From DAOMOP01 sp035444405 (lineage in GTDB: Bacteria > Pseudomonadota > Gammaproteobacteria > Burkholderiales > Rhodocyclaceae): a stretch of 6,729 nucleotides of DNA. The notes beneath the pieces were generated by a model. The model searched no databases. It had not been told where the DNA came from and was given only the letters and a program-made list of their open reading frames with translations. The position numbers were made by a program, and so were the translations under genes. Each line of letters begins with the position of its first letter. The stretch's first letter is position 1. This document shows positions 1-6,430 of the stretch, piece by piece. The stretch covers positions 1 through 6,729 of the forward strand of contig DAOMOP010000216.1 of NCBI GenBank assembly GCA_035444405.1, in the 5' to 3' direction.

Positions 1-2
1 CC

Positions 3-2243
3 CTGCTCGGCTTCGCCCAGCTGCTCGGTGGCGCCACCGCCGCCGCGCGCGACAGCTTCGCCGCCGCAATCGCGGCCGACTCCGCCGACCCGCTGCCACG
101 CTTCGGCAACGGCCTCGCCCACGTGCGTGCCGGCGAATTCGCCGCCGGACGGCGCGAAATCGAGCTCGCGGTGCTGCTCGACCCGGCCGACGCCGAACTG
201 CGCAGCTATCTCGGCCGCCTCTATGTCGAGGAAGACCGCGCCGCGCTGGGTGGGCGCGAGCTCGCCCTCGCCCGCCGGCTCGACCCGGCCTCGCCCACGC
301 CCTGGCATTTCGACGCCTTCCGCCGACTGCGCGACAACGACCCGCTCGGTGCGCTGGCCGACGGCAACCGCGCGATCATGCTCAACGACAACCGCACGGT
401 GCTGCGCTCGCCGCTGCTGCTCGACATCGACCGCGCCGCACGCAGCACCGGGCTCGGCCCGGCCTATGCGGAGCTCGGTTTCGACCAGTCGCTGCGTGCG
501 GCCGCGCTGGCCGCGCTCGACGATGATCCGGCCGGCCCCGCCGGCCACCGCCTGCTGGCCGGCGCCTACGCCGAGCTGCCGCGCCTCGAGCAGGCGCGCC
601 TGAGCGAGCTGCTGCAGGCACAGCTGCGCCAGCCGATCGGCCAGCTGCCGGTGCCGCCGCAGTTTCTCGACCCCGGCCTGCCGATCGTCGATGGTCCACG
701 CGCGCTCGCCCCCGAGGAGGCGGCCGCACTGTTCGAGCGCGGACCCGGACAGTTTGCCGCCAGCGTGCTGGCCGGCAGCCAGGGCACGCGCGGGGCGAGC
801 CTGCTCGGCGCACGCTCGAGCGAGCGTGCGCAGATCTCGCTGGGACATTTCGACTACCGCCGCGACGGCCTCGACGAGCGGCGTGACATCGCCCTGTCGG
901 GCACCCGGCTCGGCCTGCAGCTCGCCCCGACACCGGCAACCATGCTGCTGGCCGACCTGGGCAGCAGCGAGCGCCGCGGCGGCGAGGTGTCGCCGCAGCT
1001 GCTCGCCGGCGCCGGCCTGCTGCCGCTGCGCCTGGACCACCGCATCGCTCGCGACAGCGCGCGCCTGTCGCTGCGCCACGCGCCGACGCTCGAGCGCGAA
1101 CTGATCATCACCGCCGCCACCCAGCGCACCGGCGAGCGCAGCCTGGACCGCCTCGCCGGTACTGCGGCGCTACCTTTCGACGTCACCGACTTCGACCTCC
1201 GCACCCGCCTGCACGCGGACGAGGTCGAGCTGCTCTACGCCGTGCGCGGCACGCGCTACGGCCTCATCGCCGGCGGTGGCCACTACCGCGAACGCAGCCG
1301 TTCGCGCCAGGACCTGAGCCTGTGCTGCCTGTTCGGCCCCGAGCCGCTGTCGACCCCGCTGGCGCCGCCGACGCGCGCGCGCACCACCCACGACACCGCG
1401 TTCGCCTACCTCGACCTGCGCCCACTGCCGTGGGCGAAGCTCCATCTCGGCGCCAGCCACGCGGCGCTCGACGCCCGCCGGCCAGTGTCGGTATCGCGCA
1501 CCAGCGCCAAGCTCGGTGCCCGGATCCGGCTGGCGCCGGCGACCACGCTCGGGCTGGCCGCGTTCGAAGGGGTGAAGGGGCCGAAGTACCGCGACCAGAC
1601 CCTCGAGCCGACGCACTTCGCCGGCTTCAACCAGCTCTTCGACGATCTCGACGGTACGCGCTGGCGCCGGCGCGCAGTCGGGCTCGATCATCGCTTCGCC
1701 GCTGGCGGCGGTGCCGGATTCGAATGGTCCCACCGCCGCCTGGCGGTACCCGGCCTCGGTTGCGGCAGCGCCGACTGCCTCGCCGACTGGGACGAACGCC
1801 TGCACCGCGCCTACCTCGAGCTGCCGCTGGGCCGGCGCGCCGCCGTCGCTGCGGCGTGGCACTTCGAACGGCTGGCCCTGGCAGGCAATCCGGCCGACTC
1901 GCCCTCGCTGCCGTACCGCGTGCGCACCGAGCTGCTGCCGCTGTCACTGTGGCTGCGTCCGGCTGCACGGCTGGCCGCGCAGCTCGAGGCAGTGCGCGTG
2001 CACCAGCGCGCCGCCGTCGCCGACGGCCTGGGCGGCGTGGCGGCACGCACGACACGCTACTGGCTCGCCAACGCACGCCTCGCCTACCTGCGCGCGGATC
2101 GGCGGGCGGCGCTGTCGGTGGCCGTGTACAACCTGTTCGACCGCCGCGCCGCATTCCAGAACACCGACTTCAGCGGCAATCCGCGCGTACCGCTGTTCTA
2201 CCCGGAACGCACTGTCCTGTTGCAGGCGAGCCTGCGCTTCTAG
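3..2243 (+). CDS. TPR repeat / outer-membrane beta-barrel protein, 3' part (5' end outside window)
   Basis: The frame is open from the window edge to a TAG at 2241-2243, giving 746 visible residues. A GTG at 123 is not the true start, because the repeat pattern continues upstream of it. Roughly residues 1-140 form four tetratricopeptide-like helical units with the usual spacing, each ending in a DPA/DSADP/LNDN-type turn. A helical linker follows to about residue 230. The rest is alternating short amphipathic strands, turns and loops typical of a beta-barrel. It closes with YNLFDRR near the end and a terminal RF, as in TonB-dependent-receptor-like barrels and other outer-membrane proteins. No TonB plug domain is visible in this part. 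Two loop cysteine pairs (residues 441/442 and 587/592) may form disulfides. From memory, large proteins with this 'LNDNR...SELLQ' linker can carry a FecR-like domain at the N-terminus, which here would lie outside the window. Location in the outer membrane with the TPR part in the periplasm is inferred; the ligand or cargo is unknown. Confidence 0.85.
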   Translation: MLGFAQLLGGATAAARDSFAAAIAADSADPLPRFGNGLAHVRAGEFAAGRREIELAVLLDPADAELRSYLGRLYVEEDRAALGGRELALARRLDPASPTPWHFDAFRRLRDNDPLGALADGNRAIMLNDNRTVLRSPLLLDIDRAARSTGLGPAYAELGFDQSLRAAALAALDDDPAGPAGHRLLAGAYAELPRLEQARLSELLQAQLRQPIGQLPVPPQFLDPGLPIVDGPRALAPEEAAALFERGPGQFAASVLAGSQGTRGASLLGARSSERAQISLGHFDYRRDGLDERRDIALSGTRLGLQLAPTPATMLLADLGSSERRGGEVSPQLLAGAGLLPLRLDHRIARDSARLSLRHAPTLERELIITAATQRTGERSLDRLAGTAALPFDVTDFDLRTRLHADEVELLYAVRGTRYGLIAGGGHYRERSRSRQDLSLCCLFGPEPLSTPLAPPTRARTTHDTAFAYLDLRPLPWAKLHLGASHAALDARRPVSVSRTSAKLGARIRLAPATTLGLAAFEGVKGPKYRDQTLEPTHFAGFNQLFDDLDGTRWRRRAVGLDHRFAAGGGAGFEWSHRRLAVPGLGCGSADCLADWDERLHRAYLELPLGRRAAVAAAWHFERLALAGNPADSPSLPYRVRTELLPLSLWLRPAARLAAQLEAVRVHQRAAVADGLGGVAARTTRYWLANARLAYLRADRRAALSVAVYNLFDRRAAFQNTDFSGNPRVPLFYPERTVLLQASLRF

Positions 2244-2283
2244 GCCGCAACCGGCGGCGAACACCCGCAAAGGAGAAAAGGTC

Positions 2284-2688
2284 ATGAGACCGAAACACGT
2301 GGCAATGACGAAGCCGCTCGCGCGCACGCTGTGCGCGGGCGCCCTGCTCGGCGTGCTCGCCGGCTGCCAGATGATCGACCACAAGCCCTACGGCGATGCG
2401 ACGCAGGCCCCCGCCCTGCCCAGCGCGGCGATCGGCGCGCTGGTGCTCGACGCCGAGGGCGACCTCTTCGTCGTCGACGGCGAGGGCCGCACGGTGCAGG
2501 GCTGCGTGCCGCCGGGCACGATGGATCCGGCCGCGCCCGAATGCGCCGCGCTGACCGGCACCACGGTGATGGCGATCAAGTCGGTGGCGCTGATCCGCCA
2601 CACCGGCTCGACCTGCACGACCGTGGGACCGATCATCCACGCCGGGCGTGCGTACTACTTCCAGCTGCCGGCCGGCTGCGCGCGCTGA
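2284..2688 (+). CDS. Small putative outer-membrane lipoprotein, unknown function
   Basis: A 134-residue protein starting at ATG 2284. AGGAG at 2271-2275 lies 8 bases before this ATG and decides the start over a second in-frame ATG at 2305. The N-terminus has basic residues, a hydrophobic stretch (about residues 16-27) and the lipobox LAGC at 25-28, so Cys28 should be lipidated. Gln29 at the +2 position favours sorting to the outer membrane. The mature part is about 107 residues, probably beta-rich, with four further cysteines (74, 87, 111, 132) that could make two disulfides in the periplasm. It begins 40 bases after the barrel gene on the same strand, with no terminator-like sequence between them, so co-transcription and a role as a partner of the barrel protein are plausible inferences. 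I do not recognise the family. Confidence 0.85.
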   Translation: MRPKHVAMTKPLARTLCAGALLGVLAGCQMIDHKPYGDATQAPALPSAAIGALVLDAEGDLFVVDGEGRTVQGCVPPGTMDPAAPECAALTGTTVMAIKSVALIRHTGSTCTTVGPIIHAGRAYYFQLPAGCAR

Positions 2689-2722
2689 GGAGTGGGCGGG
2701 CGGCGCGCGCAAGCGCGGCGAC

Positions 2723-2743
2723 GGGCCGGCCGGCGGCCGGCCC
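2723..2743. terminator. GC-only hairpin between convergent genes, possible terminator
   Basis: The 72-base gap between the two convergent stop codons contains a perfect inverted repeat: GGGCCGGCC at 2723-2731, a 3-base loop, and GGCCGGCCC at 2735-2743. It would fold on either strand. Its position suits a shared transcription end point, but there is no T-tract on either strand, so it is not a classical intrinsic terminator. It may stabilise 3' ends or act with Rho, or be a by-product of high GC. Confidence 0.35.
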
Positions 2744-2760
2744 CGGGGCGATGCGGGACT

Positions 2761-5700
2761 TCAGCGGGAACGCCCTCCGCCGCCTTGCCCGTCCTTGTCT
2801 TTCTTGTCGTCACGACCGCCTGTCTCGTCCTTGTCGTGGTCCTGATGCCCGGAGGGCTGATCGGGCAGCACGAAGAGGTTGTCGTCACCGACTTCCATCT
2901 TCGGCCGGCGACGCAGCGGCTCGGTCCGAGCGGCCCGTAGCGGCTCGAGCGCGCTCAGCCCGGACGCCAGCAAGGTGTCGACGAGACGGTTGAACTCGGG
3001 CACGGAAGCCAGGCTGCTCCAGGCAGTCGCGGGCACGGCCCTCGGGCGCGGCCCCTCGGTGGGAGGCTTCGCCTTGCCGCACTGCGACTCGAGGCAGCGG
3101 CGCAACTCGCCGGGGTCGATTCCCAGCGCCTTGAAGCGCTCGAGCAGCACCGGCGACTTGAACACCTGCTCGAGCAGGCACAGCAGCGTGCGGCAGTAAC
3201 CGTCGTCGCGCCCGCCGGCGCCGCTGCCGCCGCCGGTGACCGGGTCGTAGGGCCGATCGCCGCCCGCCCACACGCCGCCGGTGAGGACCTTGCTGCGGGT
3301 GAAGCGCGCGTTGGCGCTGGTGCGTCCTTCGGCATGCACGGTGAACTGGTACACGCCCGGGCGCGTGGTCGGCCAGTCGGCCAGGTAGTCGCCGGCCGCG
3401 CCGCGCGCGAAGGGCAGCAGCGCGCGGCTGCCGTCGGGCTGCAGCACGTCGGCCCACACCGTGGCCGTGCTCGCCAGCGGCACGTGGTACTCCCACAGGC
3501 GCGCGTTGAGGTGCACGGCGTCGCCGGGGGCGAAGCCGTCCTGGCGCAGCGTGGCCGCGAGGCTCAGGTTGGAGTAGGCATGCACCGACAGGCTGTACGG
3601 GGTGGGCCGCCGGGCGAACTCGCGCAGCCGGCGCAGCGCCTCCTGCCAGGCCGCGGACTCGCCCACGACCGAGGTGTTGACGCCCTTGAAGATGACGTCC
3701 GGCGCCTTCAGCCGCAGCAGCGCCTTCCAGGTGCCGCGGTGCGAGCCGGCGGTGTTGCCCGGCAGCGCCGGCAGCATCAGGCGATAGTACGCGACGTCGG
3801 CGCCGACGCGGTAGCGCACGTTGGGCTCGACCGCCGCGGTGGCCGGCGTGATCGGCTGCCCGCCCGGGGTGACGAGGGCGAAGTCGAGCGCGAACGGGAT
3901 CGGACACAGCGTGACGACGTCGATCGAGACGTCGGAGTCGCCGACCTGGAAGGGGATCTCCTGCGCCGCGCCGTCCCACAGCAGCTGGCCCTCGGGGTCG
4001 AGCACGAGCTCGTTCAGCGTCGCATCCTTGAGCACCTGGATGAAGAACTTGGCGAGCTTGAAGCGCTCGTCGTCGCTCGTCATGTCGCCGGTCACCAGCA
4101 GATAGCCGCCGGTGTTGGCCGAGATCTGGCTCAGCACCGGGTCGCTGACGTCGCCCGGCAGGCCGAAGCCGATCGCGAAAGTGGTCTGGTTGATCGTCCC
4201 GGCGGGCAGGTCGGCGATCAGCGGAGCGAAGTTCTCGTTGCCGTCGGTGAGCACGATCATCGCCTTGTTCGGATGGGTCGCCGCCGGGCCGTTGACCAGG
4301 CCGCTGCCCACCAGGATGCCGCCGCCGATGCTGGTGGCGCCGCGCGGATCCAGCCCCGGGCCGGTCAGCGTCGTGCCCAGCCCGGCCGACTTCAGGGTCA
4401 TCGGCAGCAGCACGTCGGCCTCGTGGTCGAAGCGCGCGACACCGAACTCGTCGCCGTCCTTCATCAGCTCATGCACGACGCCGACCGCGTTCTTCATCAG
4501 CTCGCTGCGGGTGAAGCCGCTGTTGGCCATGGACGCCATGCTGCCGGAGCGGTCGAGCACCAGCACGATCGAGCTGTCGCTGGTGATGATGTCGTTGGCG
4601 ACGAGCTCGATGTGAAAGCTGCCGACGACATAGGGGTCATTCGGAGCGGCGGCGTAATAGCCCTCCTCGTCGACGACGTGGGCCTGGATATCGATCGCGC
4701 TGACCTGCACGTCGGCGCCGACGCCGTGGAAGCGCACCTCGATCTCGAGGATCTCGAAATCGTTCGCCTCGTCCGGCATCACCGGGAAATCCGGACCGCC
4801 GACGACCGAGAAGTTGCCCGTGGGTGCGCCGGTGATGCTGAAGAATACCGGCCGGCACGATTGCACGCGAAAGCGGATGTGCTTGGCGACCGTGAGACCT
4901 TCGGGGGTGTCGTTGAAGGCGAGCGCGGGGCCGGATTCGAGCGTGATCTCGGGCAGGTCGGTGTCGTACCAGGTGATCGCCTTGTGGTCGAGCAGATCGA
5001 TCGGGCGCTCGAGGGTGCCGGCGCCGAAGTATTCGGCGAGGTCTTCCATCGTGTCGCTCAGGCGCCGCAGGTGGTGCTGCGCCGGCGGGATCGCGTAGCC
5101 GTCGCCGGGCAGGTAGTGCGGCACGGCGGGGTGTTTCTGCATCCACACCGCCCACAGCTCGTCCTCCTTGGCGTGGTTGAGGAAGAACACCGGATCGTTG
5201 GGCGAGGTCGCCGGCAGCATGGAGCCGCCGACCCAGACATGGACGCGGTTGTGCATGTTGGGCCCGGCCTGCGGCCCGACCCAGCCCTCGACCAGGTTGC
5301 GGAAGCTGTTCGCGCCCGCCACCGTGACGTCGAAGGGCGGGCTGTCGTAGGTGGTCTCGGCGAGCGCGCCGGTCGCCGCCGCCGGCGTCGGCAGCGACGG
5401 CGTGCCGGCGCCGAAGTCGCGCAGCAGGCGGTCGCTGCTGCCGAGGTTCAGCGTCCAGCCGTTGGCAAAGGCGAAGGGGCCGGTCTGCACTTCACCGCCG
5501 GGGCCGGTGCCGTCGCCGCCGAGGAAGTCGTCGAAGAACGGGTAGCCGGGATCGGCCGGGGCCTGATCGTGAGTGAAGTTCCAGTACGGCAGGCAGATCG
5601 AGGGGTCGCCCGAAACCGCGCGCAGCGCATTCTCGAACTGGCGCAGGAACTCGCGATGCCAGGGAAAGAACAGCGGCCCGCGGTGGCCGGAATGCGGTCC

Positions 5701-5913
5701 GGGGTCGCCGGGCGGATGGCCGGCCATCGACTGCTCGTGCACGTAGACGAAGTCGTCGTAGCGGTTCGCCTGCGTGTGCGGTGCCGGCAGCTGGCTGGGC
5801 GCCGCCTTCAGCGCGACGACGGCGTCGCGGAAGCGGACGAGCTCGGTGTCGGCCTTGTTGGCCGCGGCGTTGTACGCCTCGATCAGCTTGCGGACGTTCT
5901 TTCGGCATTTCAT
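2761..5913 (-). CDS. Tyrosinase-VWA fusion protein (type-3 copper oxidase domain + VWA + Ig-like region)
   Basis: A protein of 1050 residues starting at ATG 5913, with GGAGGT at 5919-5924 five bases upstream. Residues 1-320 are a tyrosinase domain. CuA has His77 and His86 in HRGPLFFPWH, with His59 the likely first ligand. CuB has His221 and His225 in HNRVH, then His247 in DPVFFLNHAKEDELW. The spacings (9, 4 and 22) match bacterial tyrosinases as I remember them. Glu209 and Asn222 sit where the water-holding Glu/Asn pair of monophenolase-active tyrosinases is expected. Residues about 340-440 are a beta-rich linker. About 445-635 is a VWA domain with a full metal-ion-dependent adhesion site: Asp454-x-Ser456-x-Ser458, Thr527 and Asp557. 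About 640-880 is beta-rich, ending in an Ig-like unit (about 775-880). Residues 905-946 form a helical twin CX4C segment, and the tail after 1008 is Asp/Lys/Gly-rich and probably disordered. Bacterial tyrosinases are usually about 270-500 residues, so this is much longer. I see no signal peptide, membrane segment or caddie-type helper gene. Oxidation of a phenol or a protein tyrosine, targeted by the VWA part, is inference. Confidence 0.9.
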   Translation of the reverse strand: MKCRKNVRKLIEAYNAAANKADTELVRFRDAVVALKAAPSQLPAPHTQANRYDDFVYVHEQSMAGHPPGDPGPHSGHRGPLFFPWHREFLRQFENALRAVSGDPSICLPYWNFTHDQAPADPGYPFFDDFLGGDGTGPGGEVQTGPFAFANGWTLNLGSSDRLLRDFGAGTPSLPTPAAATGALAETTYDSPPFDVTVAGANSFRNLVEGWVGPQAGPNMHNRVHVWVGGSMLPATSPNDPVFFLNHAKEDELWAVWMQKHPAVPHYLPGDGYAIPPAQHHLRRLSDTMEDLAEYFGAGTLERPIDLLDHKAITWYDTDLPEITLESGPALAFNDTPEGLTVAKHIRFRVQSCRPVFFSITGAPTGNFSVVGGPDFPVMPDEANDFEILEIEVRFHGVGADVQVSAIDIQAHVVDEEGYYAAAPNDPYVVGSFHIELVANDIITSDSSIVLVLDRSGSMASMANSGFTRSELMKNAVGVVHELMKDGDEFGVARFDHEADVLLPMTLKSAGLGTTLTGPGLDPRGATSIGGGILVGSGLVNGPAATHPNKAMIVLTDGNENFAPLIADLPAGTINQTTFAIGFGLPGDVSDPVLSQISANTGGYLLVTGDMTSDDERFKLAKFFIQVLKDATLNELVLDPEGQLLWDGAAQEIPFQVGDSDVSIDVVTLCPIPFALDFALVTPGGQPITPATAAVEPNVRYRVGADVAYYRLMLPALPGNTAGSHRGTWKALLRLKAPDVIFKGVNTSVVGESAAWQEALRRLREFARRPTPYSLSVHAYSNLSLAATLRQDGFAPGDAVHLNARLWEYHVPLASTATVWADVLQPDGSRALLPFARGAAGDYLADWPTTRPGVYQFTVHAEGRTSANARFTRSKVLTGGVWAGGDRPYDPVTGGGSGAGGRDDGYCRTLLCLLEQVFKSPVLLERFKALGIDPGELRRCLESQCGKAKPPTEGPRPRAVPATAWSSLASVPEFNRLVDTLLASGLSALEPLRAARTEPLRRRPKMEVGDDNLFVLPDQPSGHQDHDKDETGGRDDKKDKDGQGGGGRSR

Positions 5914-5918
5914 GGCAC

Positions 5919-5924
5919 ACCTCC
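5919..5924 (-). promoter_or_regulatory. Ribosome binding site fixing the start of the tyrosinase-VWA gene
   Basis: On the minus strand GGAGGT is followed by five bases and then the ATG at 5913. This strong Shine-Dalgarno sequence supports the 1050-residue form. A 42-residue N-terminal extension beginning at a TTG (6039) is open but has an Arg-rich, non-protein-like sequence and no clear binding site, so it was not used. Confidence 0.85.
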
Positions 5925-6006
5925 GTGGAATCGCTCGGGGTTCGCGGCCGCATGACATCTGAACAGCCCGCAGCCGTACCCTGCGTGGGTCCTCCCAAAA
6001 CAAGCC

Positions 6007-6033
6007 GCCCTGCCGCCGCTTGGCGGTGCGGGC
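6007..6033 (-). terminator. Hairpin with T-rich tail in the leader of the tyrosinase-VWA gene, possible attenuator
   Basis: GCCC (6007-6010) pairs with GGGC (6030-6033), and CCGCC (6013-6017) pairs with GGCGG (6022-6026) across a 4-base loop, with a small internal loop between the two helices. Read on the minus strand, the hairpin is followed within three bases by TTGTTTT. That resembles a weak intrinsic terminator. It lies about 90 bases before the minus-strand start codon, so it could attenuate that gene or block transcription arriving from further right. Evidence is structural only. Confidence 0.3.
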
Positions 6034-6091
6034 CAGCAATCACAGGTTAGGGAAGCCGGAGGCGCGGGCCGATGACCTGGCGCACTGCGCA

Positions 6092-6111
6092 CAAGTGACG
6101 TCGTTCACTTG
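6092..6111. promoter_or_regulatory. Perfect spaced dyad, candidate operator
   Basis: CAAGTGA at 6092-6098 and TCACTTG at 6105-6111 are perfect inverted 7-mers separated by 6 bases. The 20-base dyad is less GC-rich than its surroundings. Size and symmetry fit the binding site of a dimeric helix-turn-helix regulator. It lies about 180 bases upstream of the tyrosinase-VWA start and about 195 upstream of the putative thiD promoter, so the former is the likelier target. No regulator gene is in the window, and the regulator family cannot be named from this. Confidence 0.4.
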
Positions 6112-6166
6112 CCTTCGCGCCGAAAACGCGGTGTGGCCGGGGTAGCCCGCAGTGGGGCGGGGACGG

Positions 6167-6213
6167 CGCGAGTACTCGCGAGCCCGGGCCGGGTGCGCGA
6201 CGTGGCCCGGGCT
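6167..6213. repeat. Palindrome cluster, possible REP-like extragenic element
   Basis: CGCGAGTACTCGCG at 6167-6180 is a perfect 14-base palindrome. It directly abuts AGCCCGGGCC (6181-6190), which is repeated inverted as GGCCCGGGCT at 6204-6213 with a 13-base loop. A GTAGCCCG motif also occurs just upstream, at about 6142-6149. Many proteobacterial dispersed extragenic palindromes carry GTAGCCCGG/CCGGGCTAC-type arms, so a REP-like or REPIN-like element is a reasonable guess. Only this one copy is visible, so repetitiveness cannot be shown here. Confidence 0.4.
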
Positions 6214-6304
6214 ATGCCGCCGCAGGCGAGGCCGGTCGGACCGGGCGCAGGCTGGGGCGACGGATCTGCTCGCCGGGAGCCGACGCGGCCGTCGAATTCA
6301 CCCC

Positions 6305-6333
6305 TTGCACGGGCCGCGTGCGTCGGGTAGCCT
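6305..6333 (+). promoter_or_regulatory. Probable sigma-70 promoter for the thiD leader
   Basis: TTGCAC at 6305-6310 is a four-of-six match to the -35 consensus. After exactly 17 bases, TAGCCT at 6328-6333 gives a T, an A and the invariant final T for the -10. Transcription would begin near 6340, just before the first strand of the riboswitch aptamer, which is where a promoter is needed. The -10 is GC-rich and weak, so confidence is moderate. Confidence 0.5.
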
Positions 6334-6340
6334 AGGCCGT

Positions 6341-6427
6341 TCGTTAGGGGTGCCGGCCCTGCTGTTCAGGACCGGCTGAGAGATACCCTCGGAACCTGAT
6401 CCGGTTCGCACCGGCGTAGGGAAACGC
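6341..6427 (+). promoter_or_regulatory. TPP riboswitch (THI element) upstream of thiD
   Basis: All conserved blocks of the thiamine pyrophosphate aptamer are present in order: GGGGTGCC (6347-6354), CTGAGA (6376-6381) leading into ATACCC, GAACCTGATC (about 6392-6401), and CGTAGGGA (6415-6422). Helix P3 forms from CCGG/CCGG (6353-6356 with 6372-6375) and CCTG/CAGG (6358-6361 with 6367-6370). The P5 hairpin forms from CCGGT/ACCGG (6401-6405 with 6410-6414). P1 can close with CGTT (6342-6345) and AACG (6423-6426). The aptamer binds TPP and normally represses thiamine synthesis or uptake genes, which fits thiD downstream. No terminator hairpin with a T-tract follows, so control is more likely at translation. 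Confidence 0.97.
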
Positions 6428-6430
6428 GAA

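Larger units (their letters stand above)
5914..6340. other. Intergenic region between divergent genes, rich in inverted repeats
   Basis: About 430 bases separate the start of the tyrosinase-VWA gene (reading left) from the thiD riboswitch (reading right). I find no convincing gene here: the short open frames are Arg/Ala/Gly/Pro-rich and look like high-GC artefacts. The region must hold the minus-strand promoter for the tyrosinase-VWA gene, but I could not pick out a good -35/-10 pair. It contains a leader hairpin (6007-6033), a spaced dyad (6092-6111), a 14-base palindrome next to a 10-base-arm hairpin (6167-6213), and the thiD promoter near 6305-6333. Each is listed separately. Confidence 0.8.

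Noticed and set aside
28..603. Overlapping plus-strand open frame inside the TPR region
   Set aside because: Its product is almost only Arg, Ser, Pro, Thr, Ala and Cys, typical of an out-of-frame reading of GC-rich DNA, while the other frame gives sensible TPR repeats.
123..2243. Barrel gene starting at the GTG at 123
   Set aside because: The frame stays open to the window edge, and the sequence before 123 continues the TPR pattern, so the gene is truncated by the window.
3334..5955. An open frame of 873 codons on the plus strand, antisense to the tyrosinase-VWA gene
   Set aside because: The product is a low-complexity Arg/Val/His/Gly/Ala mix without a recognisable domain, signal or ribosome binding site. 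It exists because the strongly biased codons of the minus-strand gene rarely make stops in this antisense frame. The minus strand shows clear catalytic motifs, so that strand is the coding one.
5914..6039. N-terminal extension of the tyrosinase-VWA protein from a TTG start
   Set aside because: The extra 42 residues are Arg-rich and unlike a protein N-terminus, and the ATG at 5913 has a strong GGAGGT at proper spacing. The extension also runs through the leader hairpin.
5941..6120. Possible minus-strand promoters such as TTGTTT with TACGGC, or a sigma-54-like TGGC...GC pair
   Set aside because: Spacing or key bases do not fit any consensus well enough to call a promoter.
6109..6379. Short open frames between the dyad and the riboswitch
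   Set aside because: They are Arg/Gly/Ala/Pro-rich, lack ribosome binding sites, and run across palindromes, the promoter and the riboswitch.
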